Assembly: GCA_963790415.1 (NCBI GenBank)
Contig: CAWBOK010000007.1
Span: forward strand, 1 to 64,000
Direction of reading: 5' to 3'
DNA from: JAJZQZ01 sp963790415
GTDB lineage: Bacteria > Actinomycetota > Thermoleophilia > RBG-16-64-13
Length of the DNA: 64,000 bases
A model generated the notes under the pieces. It did not search any database and was not told where the DNA came from. It was given only the letters and a program-made list of their open reading frames with translations. The translations under genes and the position numbers were made by a program. Positions 34,983 to 44,385 of this stretch are shown here, piece after piece (position 1 is the stretch's first letter; the number at the start of each line of letters is the position of its first letter).

Positions 34983-35906
34983 TCAGTAGTCCTTGCTCAC
35001 CACGACGTGGCCTTCCGGATCGAGCACCTTCACCGTGTCGCCATCGTTGTTCCAGACGGCGCTTCCCGACATGTTCCAGTAGAGGTCGGTCTGCGTGTCG
35101 GCGCCCAGGCCCGTGCGGAGCGTGAACGTCTGCGCAGTCTCGAACACACGGTCGGGGAAGTCGTAGCGGTGCCCCGACTGGTCCTCCACGGCGTAGCCCG
35201 CCAGGGTGCCCGCGACCAAGGTCTTGAAGACGACGTACTCGTCGTTCAGGTTCGCGGCGTCGTCCCCCGCGGCATCGGAGTGGATGCTCACGATCTCTAC
35301 GGGTGACCGGGCCGGTGCTCCCCACATGCCGCGCCGAGCCGCCCGAGCTTCATCCTGGGCCGCCCCCAGAACCTCGACGTGCAGCACATTCGGCGGCACG
35401 GTGTAGAGGGTGGCGAATCCCAGACGCAGCATCTCAACGTTCACCGTGGTGGAGCCCACCCAGACGAAGGCCAGCAGACGATCGTACTGATCCCGGCGGA
35501 CGACATCGAATTCGAGCCGGACGGTCCTGCCGAGCAGCAGGGTGCGCAGGGCGGCAGTGGCTTCCGCGCTGAAGGCCTCGCCGATCTCCGAGGTGTCGAT
35601 TCCGAGAAGGCGCACCGACTCATGCGCCCCGTCGTAGGTCACGCCGATGGTGTCCCCGTCGATCACCTCGGTGACCGTGACACCGACAGCGGCGTCAGGT
35701 GGCGCTGAAGTGGGCGCCTCCCCGACAGTGGTCGTTGTCGGCACTGAGCCTGTGGTCGTGGTCGGCACGGAGCCCACCGCGGCGGGGTCGGCCCCCGTTC
35801 CTACCGGAGTGATCGTACTCCGCTCGTCGCTCGCGCACGAAGCTCCGCCGATGACCGTGACGCCGATGACTGCAAGGATGATGAACGCGCGGCGGCGAGG
35901 CGACAA
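34983..35906 (-). CDS. Secreted thermonuclease-like (SNase) protein with lamin-tail-like domain
   Basis: 307 residues. N-terminal signal peptide with a lipobox-like GGASCAS, then a Thr/Pro/Val-rich linker. The SNase domain (about 85-200) shows VTEVIDGDTIGVTYDGA, VRLLGIDTSEI, EATAALRTLLLGRTVRLEFD and QYDRLLAFVWVGSTTVNVEM, including the Arg/Asp/Glu positions used by staphylococcal nuclease. The C-terminal part (about 210-307) is beta-rich, with NLNDEYVVFKTL and AVWNNDGDTVKVLDPEGHVV, like a lamin-tail domain. Expected to degrade DNA or RNA outside the cell. Confidence 0.88.
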   Translation of the reverse strand: MSPRRRAFIILAVIGVTVIGGASCASDERSTITPVGTGADPAAVGSVPTTTTGSVPTTTTVGEAPTSAPPDAAVGVTVTEVIDGDTIGVTYDGAHESVRLLGIDTSEIGEAFSAEATAALRTLLLGRTVRLEFDVVRRDQYDRLLAFVWVGSTTVNVEMLRLGFATLYTVPPNVLHVEVLGAAQDEARAARRGMWGAPARSPVEIVSIHSDAAGDDAANLNDEYVVFKTLVAGTLAGYAVEDQSGHRYDFPDRVFETAQTFTLRTGLGADTQTDLYWNMSGSAVWNNDGDTVKVLDPEGHVVVSKDY

Positions 35907-36117
35907 CGGCCGTCCTCCTATGCCTGTTTCGGTTCCGCCTGCCCTTCGACCCTATCACGCTCGGAAGACAAACCGGAGCCGCGGCGGCGGTCTTCACAAG
36001 ACGGCAAGGTGCCCGAAGCGGACAGGTTGAGGCATACTCTCGGGGCTGTCGGGCAATACATATCGAGCGCGTCGCCATTCATAGCAGCTCTTCGACCGAC
36101 GAGAGAAGGTGAGTTAC

Positions 36118-36267
36118 GTGCTGTGGACTATCGCAGTGGTGCTTCTTGTTCTGTGGGCCATCGGACTCGTATCCGGGACAACCGTTGGCGGATTCGTCCA
36201 CATCCTCCTCGTGGTGGCCGTCATCGTCGTGCTGATCAGGCTCATCCAGGGCCGCAAGGTACTGTGA
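36118..36267 (+). CDS. Small membrane protein of the Lmo0937 type
   Basis: 49 residues from GTG 36118, with AGAAGGTG upstream. WTIAVVLLVLWAIGLVSGTT, then GGFVHILLVVAVIVVLIRLI and GRKVL: two short helices joined by Gly-Gly, ending in basic residues. This plan is widely conserved under the Lmo0937 name, function unknown. It sits alone between two leftward genes. Confidence 0.85.
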   Translation: MLWTIAVVLLVLWAIGLVSGTTVGGFVHILLVVAVIVVLIRLIQGRKVL

Positions 36268-36296
36268 GGGCGACCAAGTAGGCCCAAAGAGCGCCC

Positions 36297-36978
36297 TCAG
36301 GCGCCGTCCACGACCCCACCGGCGGCCATCTCGATGGCGCGGGTGCCGTACGCCTTGAGTTGCGAGGAGTGGGTGACCATGAGGATCGTGATCCCCGTGG
36401 AGGCATGCAGTTCGCTGAAGCTCTGCATGATCTCAGCCTCGGTGTGCTCATCGAGGTTGCTCGACGGCTCGTCGGCCAAGAGCAGCCGGGGCTGGTTCAC
36501 CATGGACCGGGCGAGCACGACCCGTTGTTGCTGTCCGGCCGAGAGCTCCCGCGGGTAGGCCAAGAGCTTGTCGTCGAGACCCACCTGAGTGAGGAGCTCC
36601 CGCGCCCGCGCGCGGAGCGCCGGGATTCTTGGCACCTACGACACCGAAGGTAGCGGGCAGCACCACGTTCTCCATCGTGGTGAGGGTGGGCAGCAGGCTG
36701 GGAAACTGGAAGACGAAGCCCACCCGCTCGTTGCGCAGGCGGGAGCGATCGGCATCTGAGAAGCTCCAGAGGTCCACACCGTCGAGGAGGATCCGACCGG
36801 CGGTGGGAGTGGTGAGACCGGCGATCAAGTTGAGGAGCGTGGTCTTGCCCGAGCCCGAGCGACCGGTGATGACCAGGAACTCCCCTGCGTCTACTTCGAG
36901 GTCGACGCCGTCGACAGCAGTCACGGCCAAGCCCCGCTTGGCGACATAGGTCTTCGAGACTCCGCGCATCGAGATCAA
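36297..36978 (-). CDS. ABC transporter ATPase of MacB/LolD type, one frameshift
   Basis: Starts at ATG 36978. Walker A is GRSGSGKTTLLNLIAGL; VGFVFQFPSLLPTLTTMENV follows. Near 36640 the frame changes and the rest continues: signature ELSAGQQQRVVLARSMVNQP, Walker B LLLADEPSSNLDE, and the switch His in ILMVTHSSQL. Size is normal (about 226 residues). It energises the FtsX-type permease directly upstream, five bases away. Confidence 0.87.
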
Positions 36979-36982
36979 GAGC

Positions 36983-38173
36983 TCACTCCCTCATGGCGAG
37001 AGCCGGATCCTGACGACTGATGCGCAGCGCGGGCACGAACGTCGCCAGCGCTACTCCCAGCAGGGCGAGCAGCATCCCGCCGACCACGAGCGCCGCCAAG
37101 GCGGGTGCACTGGGGAAGAGGAAGGGGAAGCCCACCGACGAGATGATGAGCTGCCGATAGAGGGAGATACCGACGGCAGCCATGGCGATGCCCACGACGG
37201 CGCCGCCGGCCGCCAGGATCAGAGCCTCAGCAAGAAGGGAGACAAGAACCCAGCCCCGAGTGGCGCCTAGAGCGCGCAGCACCCCTATCTCCCGGCGACG
37301 TTCGTGCACGGCCATGGAGAAGACCAGGCCGATGACCACGAACGAAAGGACCATGATGAGGCCGAGCACGGCCAGCATGCCCCGGACGAGCCCGTTCATC
37401 TGCGTGCGGAAGGAACCGAAGAGGTCGGCGCTCTCGATGGCCGTCACCTCAGGCACCTGCTCGACGATGGTCGCGGCCGCCCGGGCACGGTCCAGGCCCG
37501 GGGCGAGCTTCACCATGACGGCCGAGATGCTGTCGGGGGGGATGACGAGCGGCTTCTCGGCTTGGGTCACCGAGAGCCGCGCCACTTCCTTGGCGGTGGC
37601 GAAGGTCATGAAGACCGTCTGATCCAGGTTCGTACCCGTAGGCTCCAGGATCGTCCTCACCTGCAGCGTCGAGCCGTACAGGTTGATCCCCTGTCCCGGG
37701 GGGGCGACGACGAGCGAACCGCCCACCACCTCACCCTCACCCAGACCGTCTCCGAGTTTCGCCCGCAACCAAGGGCTCACGGTGAAATCCGAGGTCTGAT
37801 CGTAGGCAACCACGAACATGTTCGAAGCCGAGCAGCAGCTCGCGTCCGCGAGCGAGGCCAGGAAGAGCTGGGGCGAGACGGTCTGCACACCCGCGACCGT
37901 GGCCACCTTGGCGAGGTTTGCGGCAGGCATCCACACCGTGGTCGGCGTCCCCATGAGGAGCGCCGTCTCGACCTTGCTCTCGGTGCCCTTGGGAACGACC
38001 ACGATGTCGGCGCCCAAGCGATCGGCGGCCCGGCGCAGGCTGGTGCTCGCCCCCTGGACGATCAACACCGTCGACAGGGCGAGCCCGGCGATGAGCAGGG
38101 CGCAGGCGAAGACGATCCAGCTGCGGAACGGACTGCGCGAGATGTTCTTGAGGGCGAGGGCGAGAAGGCTCAT
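36983..38173 (-). CDS. FtsX/MacB-type ABC permease
   Basis: 396 residues, intact. Four membrane helices: one N-terminal (SWIVFACALLIAGLALSTVL) and three C-terminal, with a large outside domain between. Landmarks: RRREIGVLRALGATRGWVLV and the final VPALRISRQDPALAMRE, as in MacB-like permeases. The outside domain holds a Cys-Cys pair in LADASCCSASNMF. Downstream ATPase adjoins; upstream genes encode a second ATPase, an adaptor and a second permease, so the operon makes one or two MacAB-like complexes. Confidence 0.87.
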   Translation of the reverse strand: MSLLALALKNISRSPFRSWIVFACALLIAGLALSTVLIVQGASTSLRRAADRLGADIVVVPKGTESKVETALLMGTPTTVWMPAANLAKVATVAGVQTVSPQLFLASLADASCCSASNMFVVAYDQTSDFTVSPWLRAKLGDGLGEGEVVGGSLVVAPPGQGINLYGSTLQVRTILEPTGTNLDQTVFMTFATAKEVARLSVTQAEKPLVIPPDSISAVMVKLAPGLDRARAAATIVEQVPEVTAIESADLFGSFRTQMNGLVRGMLAVLGLIMVLSFVVIGLVFSMAVHERRREIGVLRALGATRGWVLVSLLAEALILAAGGAVVGIAMAAVGISLYRQLIISSVGFPFLFPSAPALAALVVGGMLLALLGVALATFVPALRISRQDPALAMRE

Positions 38174-38292
38174 GCCGACGATGTTACCAAGCGCTGCCGA
38201 TCGTCGACGGCCACCAGACCAGCCAGGCGGCTGCCAGGCCCGGCCAGGCTGTGTCCCCGCGCCTCGCGACCGGGCTCCGCGTGCGCGAAGCT

Positions 38293-39039
38293 CTACCGTG
38301 CAGCTTCAGAACTCGCGATGCGACCATCCTTCAAATGGATGATCCTCTGCGCGTGCGAAGCTACCTCCGGTTCGTGCGTGATGAGAATCACCGATCGGCC
38401 CTCCCTGTGCAACTGCTCGAGAAGACCCACGATCTCGGCGCCCGAGCGAGAATCCAGGTTCCCGGTGGGCTCGTCGGCGAGAAGCAGGGCCGGCTCGTTG
38501 GCCAGGCTGCGGGCAATGGCCACTCTCTGGCGTTCCCCTCCGGACATCTGGTTGGGGTGCTGGCTCGACCTGTCGGCCAACCCCACTTGAGTCAGGAGCT
38601 GCTGGGCTCGTTCCTTTCTCTTCCGAGGGGAGACCCCGGCGTAGACCATCGGCACCTCCACATTGTGCAGCGCCGTCAGCCGGGGAAGCAGGTTGAACGT
38701 CTGGAAGACGAAGCCCACCGCAAGCCGGCGGACCCGGGCGAGGGAATCCTCGCTCAAGCGAGAGACGTCCTCCCCATCCAAGCGGTAGGTTCCCCGCGTG
38801 GGGCGATCGAGGCAGCCGATGATGTTCATGAGGGTGGATTTGCCTGAGCCCGACGGTCCCATGATGGCCAGAAACTCCCCCCGCCGGACCCGAAGATCGA
38901 TCCCGTCGAGCGCGCTCAGGGTGTACCCACCGAGGCCATAGACCTTCGTCACGCCCTCCAGGATCACGAGGTCGGCCACCTGCACCGAGTCCGGTTTCGT
39001 GGATGAGGCCGCGACGGCGTCACCCGTAGCTGCGCTCAC
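38293..39039 (-). CDS. MacB/LolD-type ABC ATPase
   Basis: 248 residues, GTG start overlapping the adaptor stop as GTGA. Walker A GPSGSGKSTLMNIIGCLDRP, VGFVFQTFNLLPRLTALHNV, signature QMSGGERQRVAIARSLANEP, Walker B LLLADEPTGNLDSRSG, switch VILITHEPEVASHA. N-terminal 25 residues are an extra Ala/Thr/Ser-rich head. It should power the MacB-like permease encoded upstream, perhaps shared with the FtsX-type permease downstream. Confidence 0.92.
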   Translation of the reverse strand: MSAATGDAVAASSTKPDSVQVADLVILEGVTKVYGLGGYTLSALDGIDLRVRRGEFLAIMGPSGSGKSTLMNIIGCLDRPTRGTYRLDGEDVSRLSEDSLARVRRLAVGFVFQTFNLLPRLTALHNVEVPMVYAGVSPRKRKERAQQLLTQVGLADRSSQHPNQMSGGERQRVAIARSLANEPALLLADEPTGNLDSRSGAEIVGLLEQLHREGRSVILITHEPEVASHAQRIIHLKDGRIASSEAAR

Positions 39040-40216
39040 CGTCCCAGCCCCTGCCCGCTGCGGACGCTCTCAGGTCGCCCTCCGAAGAGCCCGCTATTCG
39101 GGAGCGATATCGTCGTCACATCCAGGCCTACGATGATCGTCTGTCCATCGGTGAGGCCGGACGTGATCTCCACCAAGTCGTCCGCCCGTAAGCCAACGGT
39201 GACTTCTACCTTCTGCGGTTGGGCGTTCCTCCCGGCTGAGCCAGCGATGCGGGCAAGAGAACGTAGTCCTTCCCGTCTGTCACCTGCACGGCAGAGGCAG
39301 GGATAGCCAGGACGTTCTCCGCCTTCTGAAGCTCGATGCTGACATCCACCGACATCCCGGCCTTCATGCCGTTATCGGGGTCATCGACCGATATGGTCAC
39401 CGGGAAGCTCACCACGCCGTCGGCCCCAGACTGCCCGGATAGCCCCACCGCGGCTCCCCCGGGTGATCCCACCGGCACCAAGCCCGGAGACACCTTGGTG
39501 ACTTTGCCGGTGAAGGTCTTGCCTGGAAGCGCCCCCAACGTCAGCTTCACGACCTGACCGACCTTGACCTGGGGAAAGTCGATCTCGTTGATATCGACGA
39601 GGGCCTCCAGCGATCCGGCGGGCACGGTGGTCGCCACGACCGACTTCTGTGGCACCAGGGCCCCCACCGACACCGGCACCGACACGGCCATGGCGCCGTC
39701 GCCCACCGCCTGAAACGAATCAGGGCCCACCTGGGTCGTCCGGTCCTGCCCCTTGGCCTCCATGAAGTCGCCCACTGCCTGGATGGTGTCGTCGTTGTAG
39801 GTGCCGTCGACGTTGCCCTGGTAGAACTTCAGGTCCTTGAGCATCTGCTGCAGAGCACGGACGTCAGTTCCTTCCTCCTCGCCCGTGCTGAGGACACGGT
39901 AGAAGGGGAACCTGCCCCCGAGGGCGTACGTGGGGCGCTCATCGATGCGGAACAGTTCTTGTCCAGGTTCTAGCATCTGGCCCTCCTTCACCAGAACCGC
40001 CGTCACCGAGCCGCTTCGGGCCGTACGTATGCTGACCGAATAGGGTGCGCGAACCGTCCCCGATCCCGACACCGTGGTGACCACCTCACCCCGCGTCACG
40101 GTGGCCTGTAGATACTGCGGCGCAGCCTCCGTGTTCCGGAACCACAGGAACCACACCCCCGCGCCCACGCCGGCTAGTACCACTATGGCGACCAGCATCT
40201 TCTTCATCGGCTTCAC
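39036..40216 (-). CDS. MacA/HlyD-type adaptor with inserted peptidoglycan-binding domain, one frameshift
   Basis: 393 residues in total. N-terminal anchor KKMLVAIVVLAGVGAGVWFL; barrel and lipoyl-like strands VTRGEVVTTVSGSGTVRAPY, VTAVLVKEGQMLEPGQELFR. Between them a PG_binding_1 domain is inserted: DVRALQQMLKDLKFYQGNVD and YNDDTIQAVGDFMEAKGQ. The beta-barrel follows (LEALVDINEIDFPQVKVGQV, LTLGALPGKTFTGKVTKVSP, MKAGMSVDVSIEL). Near 39225 the frame changes and the end reads KVEVTVGLRADDLVEITSGL, DGQTIIVGLDV and stop at 39036. It links the permease to wall or exterior. Confidence 0.85.
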
Positions 40217-40234
40217 ATCTCCAGGCGATGGTTG

Positions 40235-41416
40235 CTATTCATATCTCAGCGCGACGATGGGGTCCTGACGACTTGCCTTCCAGGCGGGGTAGACGCCAAA
40301 GAACACTCCGATTGCCACCGACACGGCCACAGCCAGTAGAACAGTGGACACGCTCACAGGCGCGGGAAAGTGCAGGAAATACTCGGCCAGCCGAGCGATC
40401 AGGTAGCCGGCCCCGACACCGATCAGCCCACCCAACAGGGATAGGACGACGGCCTCCGCGAGGAACTGCGCCAGGATGTCGAAGCGGCGTGCGCCCAGAG
40501 CCTTCCGGATGCCCACCTCGCGGGTCCGCTCGGTAACGCTGACCAACATGATGTTCATGATGCCGATGCCGCCCACCAACAAGCTGATGGCGGCGATGCC
40601 CCCCAACAACGCGGTGAGTACGTTCGTGATGGTACTCACGATGCCCAGCACATCGGTCTGACTCTGCACGACGAAGTCATCTTGGGTGGTAGCCGCCAGT
40701 CGGTGACGCTCACGGAGCAGCGGAGGGATCTCCTGCTGCACGGTGTCGATCAGACCGGAGCCCAGCACCTGCACGCTCATAGAGTAGAGGGCGTCGTTGC
40801 CGGTGACGCGGGCCATCGCCGTGGTGATGGGGATCAGGGTCACCTGGTCCTGGTTGAAGGGGCCGGTGCTTCCGCGGGGCTGCAGAAGGCCGATCACGGT
40901 GAACGCGATGCCGGAGATGTAGACCTGCTTGCCCAGGAGGTCACGAGTGCCCAGATCGTCCGCGTTCTGCAGGCCCAGCACGGCGACCCGCGCCGAGCGA
41001 TCGAGGTCGGCCTGGGTGAAGAAGCGGCCCAAAGCGATCTTCGCGTTACGCACCGGCGCATAGTCCGGGGTAGTTCCGAATAGGTACGCAAAGGCGGACT
41101 CGCCCATGTAGGTCATGGTCACGCCACCCCCAACCTGGGGTACCACTATGTTGACCCCAGCGAGCTTCCCCACGGCTTCGGCGTCGCCCAGCGTGAGCGG
41201 CGACCCGCCGGGCGTGTCCGCGGCCGGGTTGACGAACACCAGGTCGCTGCCCATGCCCTCTATGGATCCCAGCACCTCGTCGCGGGCCCCGCTGCCGACG
41301 GCCACCATGGCGATGACCGCTCCCACACCTATGACCACACCCAGTACCGTGATAAGCGATCGCTTCTTGTTCGCCGCAAGCGTCGACAGTGCCATCCTGA
41401 GGGATTCGCCGGGCAT
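40235..41416 (-). CDS. MacB-like ABC permease
   Basis: 393 residues from ATG 41416. First helix KRSLITVLGVVIGVGAVIAM is the classic MacB start; VAVGSGARDEVLGSIEGMGS follows. The periplasmic-type domain contains the MacB_PCD pattern. C-terminal helices include GGIGIMNIMLVSVTERTREV, GIRKALGARRFDILAQFLAE and GVYPAWKASRQDPIVALRYE. First gene of a leftward five-gene operon (permease, adaptor, ATPase, second permease, second ATPase) that probably exports a peptide, lipid or antibiotic. Confidence 0.92.
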   Translation of the reverse strand: MPGESLRMALSTLAANKKRSLITVLGVVIGVGAVIAMVAVGSGARDEVLGSIEGMGSDLVFVNPAADTPGGSPLTLGDAEAVGKLAGVNIVVPQVGGGVTMTYMGESAFAYLFGTTPDYAPVRNAKIALGRFFTQADLDRSARVAVLGLQNADDLGTRDLLGKQVYISGIAFTVIGLLQPRGSTGPFNQDQVTLIPITTAMARVTGNDALYSMSVQVLGSGLIDTVQQEIPPLLRERHRLAATTQDDFVVQSQTDVLGIVSTITNVLTALLGGIAAISLLVGGIGIMNIMLVSVTERTREVGIRKALGARRFDILAQFLAEAVVLSLLGGLIGVGAGYLIARLAEYFLHFPAPVSVSTVLLAVAVSVAIGVFFGVYPAWKASRQDPIVALRYE

Positions 41417-41479
41417 CGGGACTGCCGCACTCCTTTCGCGTGTCGGGTCGCTACGATAGCACCTGGTATATTCTGCTTC

Positions 41480-43132
41480 ATGGTCCCACAGGCTCTTGGC
41501 CCCCAACTGGTACAGGACACCCGCTCGTTCTTCGAGCCGACGTACCAGCAGCACAAGGTACGGCATGGGGCCTTGCTGCAACACATCACCGACACGGCCC
41601 CCCGTTCCCCCATCTATGCGGGCCGCCTGCATCCCGTAGCGGCGGTGGAAGATCTGTCATCGCTGCCGCTCACGTTCTATGAGAGCATCGCTCAGGTCAT
41701 AGACGAGGTCGGCACGGAGCGGGCATTCCTCGGCCCGTACGCCACACGCTGGCAGACATCCGGGTACACGGGCAAGCCGAAACGCATGTACTTCGGCACC
41801 GGAGACGTCGAGCGCTGCACGCATGCCATCGGCTGCACGTGTCTTGCCCTGGGGGTCAGACCCTGGCACTCCGCCTGGTCGTTCGGAGCCGCGTTTCCGC
41901 TTCTGTCGGGCAGCATCATCGACATGCTGGCCCAGAGCATGGGTGCCACCGACTACTTTTCCACCCCGGTCAACAACGACCGCGACTTCATCAAGGCACT
42001 GCGACGGATCTCGCGTCACAAGACCGTAGACATCATGACCGGGCCTCCGCTGCTGTTTCAGATGATCACCCGCATGGCTCATGATCCCGGGTTCTACCGC
42101 CGTTTGGCGGCAGAGAAGGCGCGCAAGGAATACCGGGTGCCCGCTGCGCTGGCGAATCTCGTCGGTAGGCTGTATCTGGCGGGCATCGATCCCGCTCGTC
42201 TCCAGCTGATCGTCCAGAACGTGAAGATCGCGCTGTCGTTCTCTGAGCCCATGCAGCACTATGTGGAGGAACTCCGTCGGAGCTACCCGCAGGTGGAGTT
42301 CCACGACTTCCTCGGCAGCACCGAGGTGCTCTTCTACGGCGTGCAATTCGTCGACGGCGATGATTGGCTGAGCCTGCTTCTGCAGTGCATCATCCCGGAG
42401 ATCGCCGATCCGGCCGACGTGCTCGCAGTGCGCGAGGGCCGCAAGGACACCGTGGCCGGAGTGCCTTGGTACGAGTGGCAGGCCGGCATGCGCGGAGAGC
42501 TGATCGTCACGCGGCCGGGCGACTGCCTGCCCCTGCTCCGCTACCCCACCGGCGACTTGGTGGAGGTGGTCGACCCCGCCTACCACGTGGAGAAGGACTT
42601 CGAGGGCCAACCGTTGAGCTTCGACCTGCCCGCGATCCGCATGCTGGGCCGCTCGGTCGATGCCTTCGATTTCGAGGTCCCCGACGAGATGGGCATCTTC
42701 CCGGTGGGCAAGATCTTCTCGCGCGATATTCAGGACGCGGCGACGAACGCCGGGAACGTGCGCTGGTGGGAGTTGCACTTCCTGCGCGGATCTCCTGGCA
42801 GGCTCGTGTTCCTGGTGATCCCGGACGGGCCCCTGGAAGACGAGGCCGGCTATCGGGAGCACGTCAATAAGTGCCTGCACAAGGCAAGCGAAGGTCTCCG
42901 GAACGCCGTAAGCTCCGCGCAGGCACTGGACGCATTCGATCTGGTGGTAGCGGCGCCGGAAGCCTACCTGGAGGTCCAAGCCGAGATCGACCGTCGCATC
43001 AAGGAGAAACGCAATCTGGGCCAGATCAAGCCTCGGCATATCTTCTTCGCCGACACGCAAGAGGAACTGGACTCCAGGCTCGCCCCCAAGCTTCAGACCG
43101 CCACTGCACCGAGGACCAGCACTCCCACGTAG
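41480..43132 (+). CDS. PaaK-like adenylate-forming protein
   Basis: 550 residues. The plan is that of phenylacetate-CoA ligase relatives: an N-terminal helical part, the phosphate loop TSGYTGKPKRMYF (usual TSGTTGKP with Thr changed to Tyr), FHDFLGSTEVLFYGV at the adenine site, LLRYPTGDLVEVVD with the ribose Asp, and a C-terminal lid containing DRRIKEKRNLGQIKPRHIFF. The family activates aryl or acyl acids. The exact substrate is unknown. Divergent from the MacAB operon, and its last 40 bases overlap the end of the convergent permease gene. Confidence 0.75.
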   Translation: MVPQALGPQLVQDTRSFFEPTYQQHKVRHGALLQHITDTAPRSPIYAGRLHPVAAVEDLSSLPLTFYESIAQVIDEVGTERAFLGPYATRWQTSGYTGKPKRMYFGTGDVERCTHAIGCTCLALGVRPWHSAWSFGAAFPLLSGSIIDMLAQSMGATDYFSTPVNNDRDFIKALRRISRHKTVDIMTGPPLLFQMITRMAHDPGFYRRLAAEKARKEYRVPAALANLVGRLYLAGIDPARLQLIVQNVKIALSFSEPMQHYVEELRRSYPQVEFHDFLGSTEVLFYGVQFVDGDDWLSLLLQCIIPEIADPADVLAVREGRKDTVAGVPWYEWQAGMRGELIVTRPGDCLPLLRYPTGDLVEVVDPAYHVEKDFEGQPLSFDLPAIRMLGRSVDAFDFEVPDEMGIFPVGKIFSRDIQDAATNAGNVRWWELHFLRGSPGRLVFLVIPDGPLEDEAGYREHVNKCLHKASEGLRNAVSSAQALDAFDLVVAAPEAYLEVQAEIDRRIKEKRNLGQIKPRHIFFADTQEELDSRLAPKLQTATAPRTSTPT

Positions 43133-44385
43133 AAGACCACCATGAGGGCCTGCACTGGCCGGCCCAGTAGTCGCGACACCACGAATTCCGGGCTCCGCTT
43201 TCCCTCGAGCCGGGATCGCCTCAGCACCCATATGGGAAGCAGCGCAAGCAGTACCCCCCCTGCCGACCCCGCGATCTGCACCAGCTCAACGAACCCCCAG
43301 AATCCTCCTGCGACGAGAATCACAGAGGGTCCGATGGTGATCGCGAAGGCAATGAGCCTATAGCCCACTTGCCGGTCGGAGGGGAAGCGCAACAGGTCGA
43401 CCACATTGCTCAGCACGGTTCCGGCCGTGCCCCAGAAGGATGTCAACAAGGCGAGCAGGGCGAAGGCACTCGCCAGCCGCAGGCCCCAGAGCCCCAGTTC
43501 GCGTCCCCACGAGTCGGTGGCGAGTTCGGCCATGCGGTCCATAGGTACCAGCACGAATATGGAGAAGGTGACCAGAAGAGAAAAGGCCAGGTTGATCAAC
43601 AGAGACCAGCGGATCACCTTCGGAATGACGGCAGGACGGTCGGCAAGACCGCGGGTGATCTCCGGAACCACGGCCTGTGACATACACGTGAAGACGGCGA
43701 TGGGCAGCACCGGCCCCAAGGCTCCCGGGGAGAAGGTCAGGGCCTGCGAGACCTGCGCGCCGACGTGAGTCACCGAGAGACCGGCCAGAGCAACCAAAGC
43801 GGCGCCCATGGCGATTCCCGCGAGTTTCTGGAGGAACCCGGTGGTCTTGAGCCCCAGCCACACCACTGCCGCCCCCGCCAGCAGGAAGACCACCTGCGCC
43901 TGCCACTGGTCGATACCCACCAGGCCCGCCAGAGCGCTCGCTCCACCGATGACGTAGGCGGTGAGTGTGGGAATGGCCACGCCGATGGTGATGGCGAAGA
44001 GGAACCAGAGATAGAGGCCGGCCGCCCTGCCTCGAAACAGGTAGGTCCGGAATAGACCCATCAGCTGCGTGACTTCGGGTGTCCGCAGCATGGCTTCGGC
44101 GATGTAGAGATGGGAGGCCAGCGAGAACAACGTGGCCAGCAAGCAGGCCAGGAGAGCGCCGAGAAAGCCTGCATGGCGGGCCGCGTAGGGCAGAGCCAGC
44201 ACCGCGGCGCCCACGTTTGTGCCGACCAAATAGGCCACGGCCTCAGGCACCGTGAGACGGCGGAATCTCAAGGTACCCTCGGTCAAGGCTCGCGTCATTG
44301 CCGGCGTCTGCTCAGCAAAGCCGTACGGCTCCGTCTCTATGTAGGAATCAACCATCGGTCTGTCCAGGAACTGGGTGGGGGACAT
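43093..44385 (-). CDS. Aromatic amino-acid/HAAAP-type permease
   Basis: 430 residues, intact, about eleven membrane helices. Landmarks of the tyrosine/tryptophan permease family: the first helix VPEAVAYLVGTNVGAAVLAL, PYAARHAGFLGALLA, GLKTTGFLQKLAGIAMGAAL, IAVFTCMSQAVVPEITRGLA and FWGTAGTVLSNVVDLLRFPS. It would import an amino acid by ion coupling. Position beside the PaaK-like ligase hints at aromatic acid metabolism, but the two genes are convergent. Confidence 0.85.
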   Translation of the reverse strand: MSPTQFLDRPMVDSYIETEPYGFAEQTPAMTRALTEGTLRFRRLTVPEAVAYLVGTNVGAAVLALPYAARHAGFLGALLACLLATLFSLASHLYIAEAMLRTPEVTQLMGLFRTYLFRGRAAGLYLWFLFAITIGVAIPTLTAYVIGGASALAGLVGIDQWQAQVVFLLAGAAVVWLGLKTTGFLQKLAGIAMGAALVALAGLSVTHVGAQVSQALTFSPGALGPVLPIAVFTCMSQAVVPEITRGLADRPAVIPKVIRWSLLINLAFSLLVTFSIFVLVPMDRMAELATDSWGRELGLWGLRLASAFALLALLTSFWGTAGTVLSNVVDLLRFPSDRQVGYRLIAFAITIGPSVILVAGGFWGFVELVQIAGSAGGVLLALLPIWVLRRSRLEGKRSPEFVVSRLLGRPVQALMVVFYVGVLVLGAVAV

